Shown: piece after piece, positions 44,643-53,245 of the stretch
How positions within the stretch are numbered: the first letter of the stretch is position 1
Layout of the letters: every line of letters starts with the position of its first letter
Source of the DNA: Deltaproteobacteria bacterium
GTDB lineage: Bacteria > Myxococcota > Myxococcia > Myxococcales > SZAS-1
Direction of reading: 5' to 3'
Assembly: GCA_018266075.1 (NCBI GenBank)
Contig: JAFEBB010000019.1
Coordinates: 53,005 to 117,004, forward strand
DNA: 64,000 nt
Position numbers and translations under genes: made by a program
Notes under the pieces: generated by a model
Told to the model about the DNA's origin: nothing
Seen by the model: the letters and a program-made list of their open reading frames with translations, nothing else
Database searches by the model: none

Positions 44643-45980
44643 TCAGGTGCAGAAGCGGGTGACGACGTCGCGCAGCACCGCGAGCCCCTGGAAGAAGCCC
44701 TCCACGGGGATGCGCTCGTCGTGGCCGTGGTACAGCTCGGCGAAGCTGACCGCGGGCGTCTCGGGGAAGAACACGGGCGCGAAGCCGTAGTACAGGACGC
44801 CGAGCTTGCTGAAGGGTCCGCCGTCGGTGAAGCCGGGCATCACGTACGGGAGCATGCTCGCGGCCGGGTCGGCCTCGTGGAGCGCAGTTCGGATCGCATC
44901 GACGAGCGCACTCTCGGTGGGCATCTCCAGCGGCGCCATCTCGCGCTGGACGGCGAGGTCCACGTCGTCGCCGAGCACGTTGCGCAGCTCGCGGAGCAGG
45001 TCCGCGGTCGACTGGCCGGGCAGCACGCGGCCGTCGATGAGCGCCTCGGCCTCGCCCGGGATGACGTTGGTCTTGTAGCCGGCCTTCACCACCGTGGCGA
45101 CGGCGGTGTTGCGCAAGAGCGCGTTGAAGCTGCGGGCGATGCCCTTGTCCGGGAAGAGCGTCTCCAAGACCCACTCGGTGAAGAGCGGCCTGGTGAGCAG
45201 GGAGAGCCCGATCTTTCCGGTGAGCGGCTGCACCTTCTTGATGCCCTCGATCATCGCGCGCACGGGCTTGGACACGTGCACGGGGAGCTTCTGGTGTCCG
45301 AGTCGGGCGAGCGCGAGGGCGAGCTTGTGGACGGCCTGATCTTCGCGCGGGAGGGAGCCGTGGCCGGGCGTGCCCTTCACGCTCGCGCGGATCCAGGCCA
45401 TGCCCTTGTGCGCCACCTGCACCGGGTAGAGGCGCGCGCCGCCCATGCGCAGGGTGAAGCCGCCGATCTCGCCGAGCGCGAACTCGGCCTTCACCAGGTC
45501 CGCGTGCTCGTTGGAGAGGAAGATGGAGCCGTTCTCGCAGCCGTCTTCCTCGTCGGCGACGGCGGCGAAGATGAGGTCGCGCTTGAGCGGCGTGCCCGAG
45601 CGCTTGAGGGCCTTCAGGATCATGGCGCTCATGGCGACCATGTTCTTCATGTCCAGCGCGCCGCGGCCCCAGAGCCAGCCGTCGTGGATCTCCGCGCCGA
45701 ACGGCGGGTGCGTCCACTTGCCATCCTCGGCCGCGACGACGTCCAGGTGGCCGGTGAGCAAGAGCGGCGGCTTGGAGCCATCGCCCTTCAAGCGCGCGAC
45801 GAGGTTGGTGCGGCCCGGGAGCTTCTCGAGGAGCTGGGGCTCGAGGCCGTCCTTGCGCAGGCTCTCGGCGAGCAGCTCTGCGGCAGCGCGCTCGTGACCA
45901 GGAGGGTTGGTGGTGTCGATGCGCAGGAGCGCTTGAAAGAGCTCGAGGGCTTCGGCCTCGAGTGCGGCATCGCGGGGCAT
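44643..45980 (-). CDS. M20-family metallopeptidase
   Basis: A 445-aa enzyme of the ArgE/DapE/carboxypeptidase class. Metal ligands: TGHLDVV (His, Asp), WGRGALDMKNM (Asp), and DEEDGCENG (the catalytic Glu pair). KGTPGHGSLP is the dimerisation/active-site His, and FTDGGPFSKLG the C-terminal His/Asp region. The ATG at 45980 is preferred since a longer reading starts with an unlike Ser/Gly stretch. It cannot be assigned to one substrate. Confidence 0.9.
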   Translation of the reverse strand: MPRDAALEAEALELFQALLRIDTTNPPGHERAAAELLAESLRKDGLEPQLLEKLPGRTNLVARLKGDGSKPPLLLTGHLDVVAAEDGKWTHPPFGAEIHDGWLWGRGALDMKNMVAMSAMILKALKRSGTPLKRDLIFAAVADEEDGCENGSIFLSNEHADLVKAEFALGEIGGFTLRMGGARLYPVQVAHKGMAWIRASVKGTPGHGSLPREDQAVHKLALALARLGHQKLPVHVSKPVRAMIEGIKKVQPLTGKIGLSLLTRPLFTEWVLETLFPDKGIARSFNALLRNTAVATVVKAGYKTNVIPGEAEALIDGRVLPGQSTADLLRELRNVLGDDVDLAVQREMAPLEMPTESALVDAIRTALHEADPAASMLPYVMPGFTDGGPFSKLGVLYYGFAPVFFPETPAVSFAELYHGHDERIPVEGFFQGLAVLRDVVTRFCT

Positions 45981-46067
45981 GGCTCCATGTTCGCGCACCG
46001 AGCGCGAAGTGGAACCAAAATCCGACGTGCCTGCCAGCCACGAACCACCAGCCACCAGCCACGGCTG

Positions 46068-47819
46068 CTATTTGTCCAGCACCAGGTTGTACGCGCGCGA
46101 CAAGTTCTCATCTGCGCGAATCACCACCGTCGAGTGCTTCTCGAGGTGCACCATGGGATTGAAGAGCCGCAGGGTGTGCGTGCCCGCGGGCAGCGGGATG
46201 TGATCCGCCGGCGAGCGATGCTCGCTGGGCTTGCCGTCGATGCTGATCTCGCACCAGGGCTGGCACTTCACCGTGAGGTAGCCGGTGCCCTTCTTGCCGC
46301 GCGGCTTCTCGGACTTGTCGTCGCCCTCGGCCGCTCCCGGCTCGGAGGTGCGAACCTCCACCACGTTCTTGTCCGGCGCCGGCGCCTTGGGCTTCTCCGG
46401 TTCGCCGCCCACCACCTGGCGCATGGGCACCATCGGCGGCGGCGTGGTGATGATGGGCACCTCCGGCTCGGGATTGCGCTTGTCGAGCACCATGAGCGCG
46501 CCCATCGCCAGGATGGCCGAGCCCATCACCGCCAAGCCGAGCTTGAGCACGCTCACGCCGCCACCCGACGACGACTTCACTGCGGGTGAAGACGACATCT
46601 CGGCCTTGGTCGCGACCGCCGGCGCAGGCTTGTCCGCGGGCTCCACGTCGGCCTCAGCCTTCGGTCGGCGCAGGTGCGGCTTGCCCTCGACCTCGTCCGG
46701 CTTGGCCTCCGGCGCGAGCGGCGCGCGCTGCCCGGTCACCGACCTCGGGATCGCGGGCGACGAGGCGATCCCCGACTGCTCCATCCCCGTGGGCTTCGAC
46801 GGCGGCCGCGCGTTCGACGGCTCCTTCGCCGGGTTGGGCGTCTCCTGCTCCGGCATGGTCGAGGGATCGGCCGGCTTGTCCTTGAGCTTGAGGTGCGGGA
46901 GCGGCGGCAGGCTCTGCAGCACCCGCTGCACCACCTGGCCCAGCGCCGAGGCGGTGAACTTGGGATACGTGGCGCGGTGCCAGGCCTCGAGCTCTTCGGC
47001 CATCGCTGCCGCGGTGGGGAAGCGCTTCTCCGGCTCGCGCTGGAGGGCGCGGTCGATCACCGCCTGCAGCACCGGATCCACCTCGACGCCGAGCTGCTTC
47101 AGCGTCCGCACCTCGCCGAGCGCCGCCATGCGGATGAGCTCGGCGTCGGTGTTGGCCACGTAGCAGCGGTGCCCGGAGACGACCTCGAAGAGCAACAGGC
47201 CTGCGGCGAAGATGTCGCTGCGCGAATCGAGCGGCTTGGAGCGCGCCTGCTCCGGCGACATGTACGCCGCCTTGCCCTTGGTCTTGCCTGCCTTGGTGCT
47301 CTCCGCGAGGCGCTCGGTGGCGCGGGCCACGCCGAAGTCGCTGAGCTTGGCGATGCCCTCCCCGGTGAGGAGCACGTTGCCCGGGGTCACGTCGCGGTGG
47401 ATGACGTTGAGCGCCACGCCGTCGGGCCCGACCAGCCGGTGCGCCGAGTCCAGCCCGCGCAGCACCTGCACCACCACGTCCACCATGGCCGCCTCGGGCG
47501 GACGCTCGCCCGAGTTGCGAAACACCTTGAGCACGTTGGCCAGGTCCGGGCCGGGCACGTACTCCATGGCGATGTAGTAGCCCTGATCGTCGTGGCCGAA
47601 GTCGAAGACCTGCACCACGTTCGGGTGCGAGAGCTGCGCCGCGAGCCGCGCCTCGTCCATGAACATGGCCGAGAGCTGCGGGTTGTCGGCGTAGGTCTCG
47701 AGGATTCGCTTCAGCGCGAGCAGCTTGGTGAAGCCGCCCTCGCCCAGCGCGCGCGCGAGGTGCACCTCCGCCATGCCGCCGCGGGCGATGAGGCCTTCGA
47801 GCTGGTAGCGATTTCCCAC
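46068..47819 (-). CDS. Ser/Thr protein kinase with PEGA-like C-terminus
   Basis: A 583-aa receptor-like kinase. Kinase domain at 5-280: GLIARGGMAEVHLAR (Gly loop), ALKR (Lys37), HRDVTPGN (141-148) and DFGVA (161-165), all in Hanks form. A Pro-rich linker and one membrane helix (about 423-445) lead to a Gly/Lys-rich spacer and a PEGA-type domain (about 510-583: GYLTVKCQPWCEISIDGKP..PLPAGTHTLRL). This type is expanded in myxobacteria and senses the envelope. It stands alone, downstream of M20. Confidence 0.93.
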   Translation of the reverse strand: MGNRYQLEGLIARGGMAEVHLARALGEGGFTKLLALKRILETYADNPQLSAMFMDEARLAAQLSHPNVVQVFDFGHDDQGYYIAMEYVPGPDLANVLKVFRNSGERPPEAAMVDVVVQVLRGLDSAHRLVGPDGVALNVIHRDVTPGNVLLTGEGIAKLSDFGVARATERLAESTKAGKTKGKAAYMSPEQARSKPLDSRSDIFAAGLLLFEVVSGHRCYVANTDAELIRMAALGEVRTLKQLGVEVDPVLQAVIDRALQREPEKRFPTAAAMAEELEAWHRATYPKFTASALGQVVQRVLQSLPPLPHLKLKDKPADPSTMPEQETPNPAKEPSNARPPSKPTGMEQSGIASSPAIPRSVTGQRAPLAPEAKPDEVEGKPHLRRPKAEADVEPADKPAPAVATKAEMSSSPAVKSSSGGGVSVLKLGLAVMGSAILAMGALMVLDKRNPEPEVPIITTPPPMVPMRQVVGGEPEKPKAPAPDKNVVEVRTSEPGAAEGDDKSEKPRGKKGTGYLTVKCQPWCEISIDGKPSEHRSPADHIPLPAGTHTLRLFNPMVHLEKHSTVVIRADENLSRAYNLVLDK

Positions 47820-47885
47820 GCGCGCAGAGTGTAGCCGACTGGCGGCCCGAGCCCAGCGCCAACGTGCACCCCAATCGGGCGTCTC

Positions 47886-49166
47886 TCAGTGGATGCGCTG
47901 AAGCACGGCGGTGAGCGCGTCCTGCAGCGAGGCGGTGTCGGTCGCCTGATAGAAGGCCGGGGAGAGCACGTTGCCGTTGGCGTCGGTGCGCGGCACGCCG
48001 CCCGCGAGCGCGGACTGGTTCAGCGTGTCGACCGTGGGACTGGTGGTGCCCGCGACATCCGCGCCGATGCCGATCACGAACGTGCTGATGCCCGCCTGGG
48101 CGAGGTTGGAGACGGCGGCCACCGTGGCGTCCGAGTCGAGGCAGCCGTAGGGCGACGCGGTCTCCTGGGTTCCGCTGCTGCTCACGCACGCGCCCTGCGA
48201 GGTGCAGTAGCCCGTCCCGTCCTCGCAGTTGGAGATGGTGGCGGCGAAGGTGGCGTCGCAGTTGGGCGCCCCGTCGGTGATGAGCACCACGTACATCGCG
48301 CGGCCGGCCTCGGCCACCGGCACGAAGGCGTTGGCCGCCACACCCAACGAGGCCGCGGTGGGCGTGCCGCCCAGCGGGGTGATGCCCGCGAGCACATTGT
48401 TGATGGTCGTCGCCGTGTTCGCGGCGGGCGCCACCTGCAACACGCCTGGCACGCACGACAACGCGGGGGTGCCGTTGCTCGTGGCGCCGGAGAACGTCAC
48501 CAGGCCGAGCCGCACCGGATCCGACGCGCTCCCGAGCGAGCCGACCTCGCCCACGAAGCCGTCGATGGAGTTGCTGAGCGCGGTGAGCACCTCGTCCCAC
48601 TTGCAGTTCAGGTTCTGCTGGCCGGCGTTGGGGCAGACCTGCGTCTGCGTGCCGTCGAAGGAGTCGACCATGGAGTTCGAGCGATCGACGAGGAGAATCA
48701 CGTTCGGCGAGAGCGCGCCGCCGCTGCTCCCGCCGGTGCTGCCCGTCGTCGTGCTGCCCGTTCCCGAGCTGGTCGTGGTCGTGCTCGAGCTGCTGGCGCC
48801 GGTGGTGCCGATCGTCAGGCCGCTGGTGCCGGTGCTGCCGCTGGTCGACGTCGATGCCGAGTTGCTCGCGCCGCTGCCCGTGGTGGATCCGGATCCGTTC
48901 GCGGATCCGCTTCCGGCGCCGTTGCCCGAGCCGTTTCCGTTTCCGTTGCCGCCCGGGTTCTGGCACACGCCACCGATGCACTGCTGCGCGCCCACGCAGG
49001 CCGAGCACGCCGCGCCGCCCAGGCCGCAGGTCTGCAGCGAGGGGATCTGGCACTGGTTGTTGCCGTCGCAGCAGCCGCTGCAGTTGTTGGGGCCGCAGCT
49101 CGAGCTGCAGCCTTCGAGCGCGAGCGCCGCAAGCGAGAGAGCCGCCAGGAGCCAGAAGGTGCGCAT
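47886..49166 (-). CDS. VWA-domain lipoprotein
   Basis: A 426-aa protein with leader MRTFWLLAALSLAALALEGC (Cys20), a small Cys knot (about 24-65: CGPNNCSGCCDGNNQC..), a Ser/Gly/Thr linker (about 70-155) and a von Willebrand A domain. The metal-ion site is DRSNSM, in the form DxSxS. The domain also has VVLITDGAPNC. It likely binds ligand at the cell surface. The ATG has GGAGG six bases upstream. The linker-then-domain build matches the beta-helix lipoprotein 2 kb away. Confidence 0.88.
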   Translation of the reverse strand: MRTFWLLAALSLAALALEGCSSSCGPNNCSGCCDGNNQCQIPSLQTCGLGGAACSACVGAQQCIGGVCQNPGGNGNGNGSGNGAGSGSANGSGSTTGSGASNSASTSTSGSTGTSGLTIGTTGASSSSTTTTSSGTGSTTTGSTGGSSGGALSPNVILLVDRSNSMVDSFDGTQTQVCPNAGQQNLNCKWDEVLTALSNSIDGFVGEVGSLGSASDPVRLGLVTFSGATSNGTPALSCVPGVLQVAPAANTATTINNVLAGITPLGGTPTAASLGVAANAFVPVAEAGRAMYVVLITDGAPNCDATFAATISNCEDGTGYCTSQGACVSSSGTQETASPYGCLDSDATVAAVSNLAQAGISTFVIGIGADVAGTTSPTVDTLNQSALAGGVPRTDANGNVLSPAFYQATDTASLQDALTAVLQRIH

Positions 49167-49301
49167 GTCGAGCCTCCAACCTGGCGAATACCATGCGCGA
49201 CACCGCGACGGGAGCGCGGCACCCGCAAGAGCAACCGGGCGGGCTGGCCAAGGTGCACCGGGTCGATTAGGTTGCCGGCCGGCTGCACCCGGAGGCCGCA
49301 A

Positions 49302-50639
49302 ATGTCCCGCCCGATCATCGACGCCACGCCGCACGCCACCCAGAAGGCCGGCAAGGCGCGCGGCCACGCCGTGCTCGCCGAGACGCTCGTCGGCAGCCGG
49401 ATCCTCGAAATCGCCGCGGAGATCCGCGAGCTCAAGGCCAAGGGCAGCAAGGTCTGCGACCTCACCGTGGGCGACTTCGCGCCGACGGAGTTCCAGATCC
49501 CGGAGGTGCTGCGCGAGGGCATCCGCGGCGCGCTCACGAACCAGACGAACTACCCGCCCAGCGACGGCATGCCCGAGCTGCGCGGCGCGATTCAGAAGTT
49601 TTATGAGACGCGGCTGGGGCTGAAGTACCCGGTGGAGTCGATCCTGGTGGCCTCGGGCGCGCGGCCGGTGCTCTTCGGCGCCTACGGCACGCTGGTGGAC
49701 CCGGGCGAGACCGTGGTCTTCCCGGTGCCGAGCTGGAACAACGACGCCTACTCCACGATGTTCAAGGCCCAGGCGGTGACCATCCCCACCAGCGCCAAGA
49801 GCCGCTTCATGCCCACCGCGGCGGATCTCGCGCCGCACCTGGGCAAGGCCAAGCTGCTGGTGATCAACTCGCCGCTCAATCCCGCGGGCACGGTGATCCG
49901 CCGCGAGGACCTCGAGGGCATCTGCAAGCTGGTGCTCGACGAGAACAGGCAGCGCGCCGCTTCCGGCAAGGCGCCGCTCTACCTCATCTACGACTTCATC
50001 TACTGGATGCTCAGCTTCCACGGCGCGGAGGTGCTCACGCCGGTCGAAGTCGCGCCGGAGATGGCGGCGTACACCATTTTCGTGGACGGCATCTCCAAGG
50101 CGTTCGCGGCCACGGGTCTGCGGGTGGGCTGGTGCGTGGGCCCGACCGACGTCATCGCGCGGATGAAGACGTACCTGGGCCACGTGGGCGCGTGGGCGCC
50201 GCGGCCGGAGCAGGTGGCCACCGCCGCGCTGCTCAAAGATGGCGCGGGCATCGACGCGTACCACAAGACGATGATCGCCGAGGTCGAGTGGCGCCTGCAG
50301 ACGCTCTACGCGGGCATCAGCCAGCTCCAGAAGGAAGGCTTCGACGTGGAGGCCATCCCGCCGCAGGGCGCGATCTACCTCTCGGCGCGCTTCGGGCTCT
50401 TCGGCGCCAAGCGGCCGGACACCGGCGCGGTGATCCGCACCAACCAGGACATCCGCAAGTACCTCCTCGAGGCCGCGGGCTTTGCGGCGGTGCCGTTCCA
50501 GGCGTTCGGGCTCGAGGAGGAGAACGGCTGGTTCCGCCTGAGCGTGGGCGCGGTCTCTCGCAAGGACTGCGAGGAGATCATCCCCAAGCTGCGCTCGGCG
50601 ATCTCCGCGCTCAGTGGCAAGAAGGCGGCGAACGGCTGA
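49302..50639 (+). CDS. Class I/II PLP-dependent aminotransferase
   Basis: A 445-aa enzyme. The PLP-binding Lys is in FVDGISKAFAATGLRVGW; other blocks are LLVINSPLNPAGTVI and SGARPVLFGAYGTLV. The C-terminus has FRLSVGAV. An aspartate/aromatic-type aminotransferase; the donor and acceptor are not evident. GGAGG lies seven bases before the ATG. The last 75 bp before the stop are duplicated at 53168. Confidence 0.92.
   Translation: MSRPIIDATPHATQKAGKARGHAVLAETLVGSRILEIAAEIRELKAKGSKVCDLTVGDFAPTEFQIPEVLREGIRGALTNQTNYPPSDGMPELRGAIQKFYETRLGLKYPVESILVASGARPVLFGAYGTLVDPGETVVFPVPSWNNDAYSTMFKAQAVTIPTSAKSRFMPTAADLAPHLGKAKLLVINSPLNPAGTVIRREDLEGICKLVLDENRQRAASGKAPLYLIYDFIYWMLSFHGAEVLTPVEVAPEMAAYTIFVDGISKAFAATGLRVGWCVGPTDVIARMKTYLGHVGAWAPRPEQVATAALLKDGAGIDAYHKTMIAEVEWRLQTLYAGISQLQKEGFDVEAIPPQGAIYLSARFGLFGAKRPDTGAVIRTNQDIRKYLLEAAGFAAVPFQAFGLEEENGWFRLSVGAVSRKDCEEIIPKLRSAISALSGKKAANG
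50563..50637. repeat. 75-bp direct repeat, left copy
   Basis: This copy is the 3' end of the aminotransferase gene, covering DCEEIIPKLRSAISALSG and the residues after it. It matches 53168-53242 with a single mismatch (AGTGGC versus AGCGGC). The stop codon differs just outside the repeat: TGA here, TAG in the other copy. Confidence 0.93.
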
Positions 50640-50655
50640 GCGCGGTAGGCGGGCC

Positions 50656-51023
50656 TCAGCTCCCGCCGTCGTGGCTCCAGGTGCAGCTTCCGCCGACGCA
50701 GACCGGATTCCCTCCCGCGGGCAGTCCGCGTCCAAGACGCAGCCCGCATCGGGACAGAAGGTGGACTCGATCTGAGCGAGCGCCTGCTGGGCCCTGGTGA
50801 CGTTGCTCGTGGGCAACGTCCACGCGCAATCGTTGACGCACTGAATGTGCACGTCGAACGACGTGCAATCCGCGTTTGTGTTGCAGCCGCTGGTGAGCGG
50901 CGGGAGCGCCGCGACGATCTGCTCGTGCGCCAGAAAGCAGGCCGCCACTCCGGCATCGCCAGGGCCTGGAGCGATGGCGGGGTCAGAGCACCCGACGAGA
51001 ATGAGACTCGTGGCAATTCCCAA
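50656..51023 (-). pseudogene. Small Cys-rich lipoprotein gene with a frameshift
   Basis: Starts TTG with leader MGIATSLILVGC (lipobox) and runs through CNTNADCTSFDVHIQCVNDCAW to CVLDADC. Then the frame must shift by one base: in the original frame it goes to an Arg/Ala run. In the other frame it goes on as PAGGNPVCVGGSCTW to the TGA at 50656. The pattern ADCP-xGNxVCVGGSC is common in these proteins, so a one-base deletion near 50710 is the simplest reading. A sequencing error is possible. Confidence 0.6.
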
Positions 51024-51064
51024 TGCCGCTCGAATCCCACATCACTTGATTTCTGAGTGCAGGA

Positions 51065-53059
51065 TCACGGACCCAGGGCCACCTTTCCCGCGTCACTGAG
51101 CAGCTTGTAGTTATAAGGACCCTCGCCGGCATCAAGCGACCAATCGAATGGCGTTATCGCGTTTCCATTCTGATCGATCATCGTGACGCCATTGAGCACC
51201 CAGGGATGGAGCGCGTGGCCGCCATCGTCGGCATCAGGGAATGCGCCGCCATCGTTCGGGTCGAGGTGCAGTGCGCCACGGATGGATATCAAGAACCTCC
51301 CGACGAAATCCGGTTCGAACAGGAGGTTGAGCGAGTTCCCGGCCACGGTGACACCGTTGACGTGAACCGACGGATTTCCGCCAACCGCAAGCCCAATCCC
51401 GTCGTTCCCGACGATGGATCCGGCGAGATAGACGGTTATTCCTGCATCCGTCTCGAGGATCACCCCGTCTCGATTGCCGGTCACTGTCGCGAACAGGTTG
51501 TTCCCGAAACTTCCGCGCACGACGACTCCAGGCCCCCGGTTGTTGGCGACCATCACGGGGATCTCAAGATCGGCTTGCCCACCTTCGACATCGATTCCAG
51601 CTCCGCCGTCGGCAGCCATTCCATTGTTGGAGATCGATCCCGCGTAAACAGTGAGCCAACCTCCGCTGGCATGGATGCCATCTCCGCCACTCGCTAGGAT
51701 CGATCCACTTCGAAGTGTGACCCTGCTGTTATTTGCTGCAATTCCGGCAGACGAAGAACTTGATATTGTCAAGTTCGTCAAGTCGACACTCACGCCGTCG
51801 AGCAAGAGGCCAACGCCGTCCTGATCCAGCTCCAAAGTGTCGCAGGCGAAGCCCGCCGAGCTGCTGCTCACCGCTTCGACGCCCGCTCTCCCGCAGCCCG
51901 TGATGTTGCTGTTGCTGAGCGTTCCACCAGCATTCTCGAGGTACACACCATCCAGTCCTGCATTCTGGACGACGACGCCGTCCATCGAGATTCCCTTGGA
52001 CAGAATGCCGAACTGAAATCCTGTAATCGAGATGTTGCTGAGCTGCCCACCGCCGCAGGTCACGATGGGGATCTCGCCGGCATCGAGATCATCGACGATC
52101 GACGGCGCAGCACCGGCGTCGGGCTGGCCGACAACCAAGACGCCGTTCCGCACATTGCAAGTCGCCTGGGGTGGATAGCCACCGTCGGCATTATTGAGAG
52201 GAAATGCCTCATCACTTGCAAAGTAGGTCCCGGCCCCTACGAAGACGATGTCCTGGCCGGAAGCAATCGAAAGCCCTCTTGAGATCGTGCGAAAAGGCGC
52301 GCTCGTCGTCCCCGGGTTGTTCACGTCGTCCCCGGTGGGCGACACCGTGATCGGCGTAATCATGATCGGCACGGGCCAGCTCTGGGTTTGATTCCCCACC
52401 ATCACCTGAATCGTCTGAGGTCCCAGCGACGCTCCGTGGGGAACCGTCAGAAGGAAATGGACGTTCGAACCATTTGTCCCGAAGCCGTGGTTCAGCAAGG
52501 ACCCGATCGTGACCACAGGCGAGCCGACGAGCCCGACCCCCGAGATCACCACCGTCACCGTCTGGCCCTGGGGGATTTCCAGCAAGCTGGAGCCATTGAG
52601 GGTGACCGACGTGAGCTGAAATCCGTTCGAGCCCGTCGACCCTCCAGAGTTCGCGCCCGACGAGCTGCCCGAGGACGCGGCGGCGATCGAGCCCTGGGTC
52701 GTGCCGACGCCCGATCCTGACACTCCCACCGAGGAAGTGGTGCCGGTCGAAGAGCCCGCGTTGCTGGCGCCAGCGGTGGTCGAGCTCGTGCCGGAGGCAC
52801 TCACGTTCCCAGAGCCAGCGCCCGAGTCCGACGACGCCGACTGAGCGATCCCCGCGCCACTGCTTCCCGAGGTGAGCGAGCTCGCCCCGGTTGCGCTGAC
52901 GCTGCCTGAGCCCGAGCTCGACGATGTGGCCTGAGCCACGCTCGAGCCTCCCGCACCGCCGCTCGCGCTCCCAGAAGAGCTCCCATCCCCCGCTGGCTGG
53001 AAGCAAGCCGACAGCAGGACGAGAGCCAGAATCAGGGAGCGAGGCACTGAATGCCGCAT
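51065..53059 (-). CDS. Parallel beta-helix lipoprotein with Ser/Gly linker
   Basis: A 664-aa lipoprotein with leader MRHSVPRSLILALVLLSAC (Cys19). A long Ser/Gly/Thr linker (about 20-145) precedes an IPT/TIG-like domain (about 150-240: SVTLNGSSLLEIPQGQTVTVVISG). A DUF1565-type right-handed beta-helix follows (about 245-600: SPTGDDVNNPGTTSAPFRTISRGL, then repeats such as GISMDGVVVQNAGLDGVYLENA). Base composition is visibly lower in G+C than its neighbours. It lies inside the segment between the 75-bp repeats and may have been acquired. A surface or adhesin role is only inferred. Confidence 0.85.
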   Translation of the reverse strand: MRHSVPRSLILALVLLSACFQPAGDGSSSGSASGGAGGSSVAQATSSSSGSGSVSATGASSLTSGSSGAGIAQSASSDSGAGSGNVSASGTSSTTAGASNAGSSTGTTSSVGVSGSGVGTTQGSIAAASSGSSSGANSGGSTGSNGFQLTSVTLNGSSLLEIPQGQTVTVVISGVGLVGSPVVTIGSLLNHGFGTNGSNVHFLLTVPHGASLGPQTIQVMVGNQTQSWPVPIMITPITVSPTGDDVNNPGTTSAPFRTISRGLSIASGQDIVFVGAGTYFASDEAFPLNNADGGYPPQATCNVRNGVLVVGQPDAGAAPSIVDDLDAGEIPIVTCGGGQLSNISITGFQFGILSKGISMDGVVVQNAGLDGVYLENAGGTLSNSNITGCGRAGVEAVSSSSAGFACDTLELDQDGVGLLLDGVSVDLTNLTISSSSSAGIAANNSRVTLRSGSILASGGDGIHASGGWLTVYAGSISNNGMAADGGAGIDVEGGQADLEIPVMVANNRGPGVVVRGSFGNNLFATVTGNRDGVILETDAGITVYLAGSIVGNDGIGLAVGGNPSVHVNGVTVAGNSLNLLFEPDFVGRFLISIRGALHLDPNDGGAFPDADDGGHALHPWVLNGVTMIDQNGNAITPFDWSLDAGEGPYNYKLLSDAGKVALGP

Positions 53060-53167
53060 TGAAGGCGCGTACTCCCTGAGGGCATGCCCTGCCGACCCGA
53101 GGTTCGAGATGTTAGCGGATGATATCGTTTTCCTGGCCTTGCCTTCTCGAGCTTCTGGTCGTCGTTC

Positions 53168-53242
53168 AGGACTGCGAGGAGATCATCCCCAAGCTGCGCT
53201 CGGCGATCTCCGCGCTCAGCGGCAAGAAGGCGGCGAACGGCT
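53168..53242. repeat. 75-bp direct repeat, right copy
   Basis: Second copy of the aminotransferase 3' end, 2.6 kb downstream and out of context. It is followed by TAG then abuts the histidine kinase stop (53246). The copy has no start or upstream part of the gene, only a short foreign stretch before it. It looks like the original gene end left beside the kinase after an insertion. Confidence 0.93.
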
Positions 53243-53245
53243 AGT

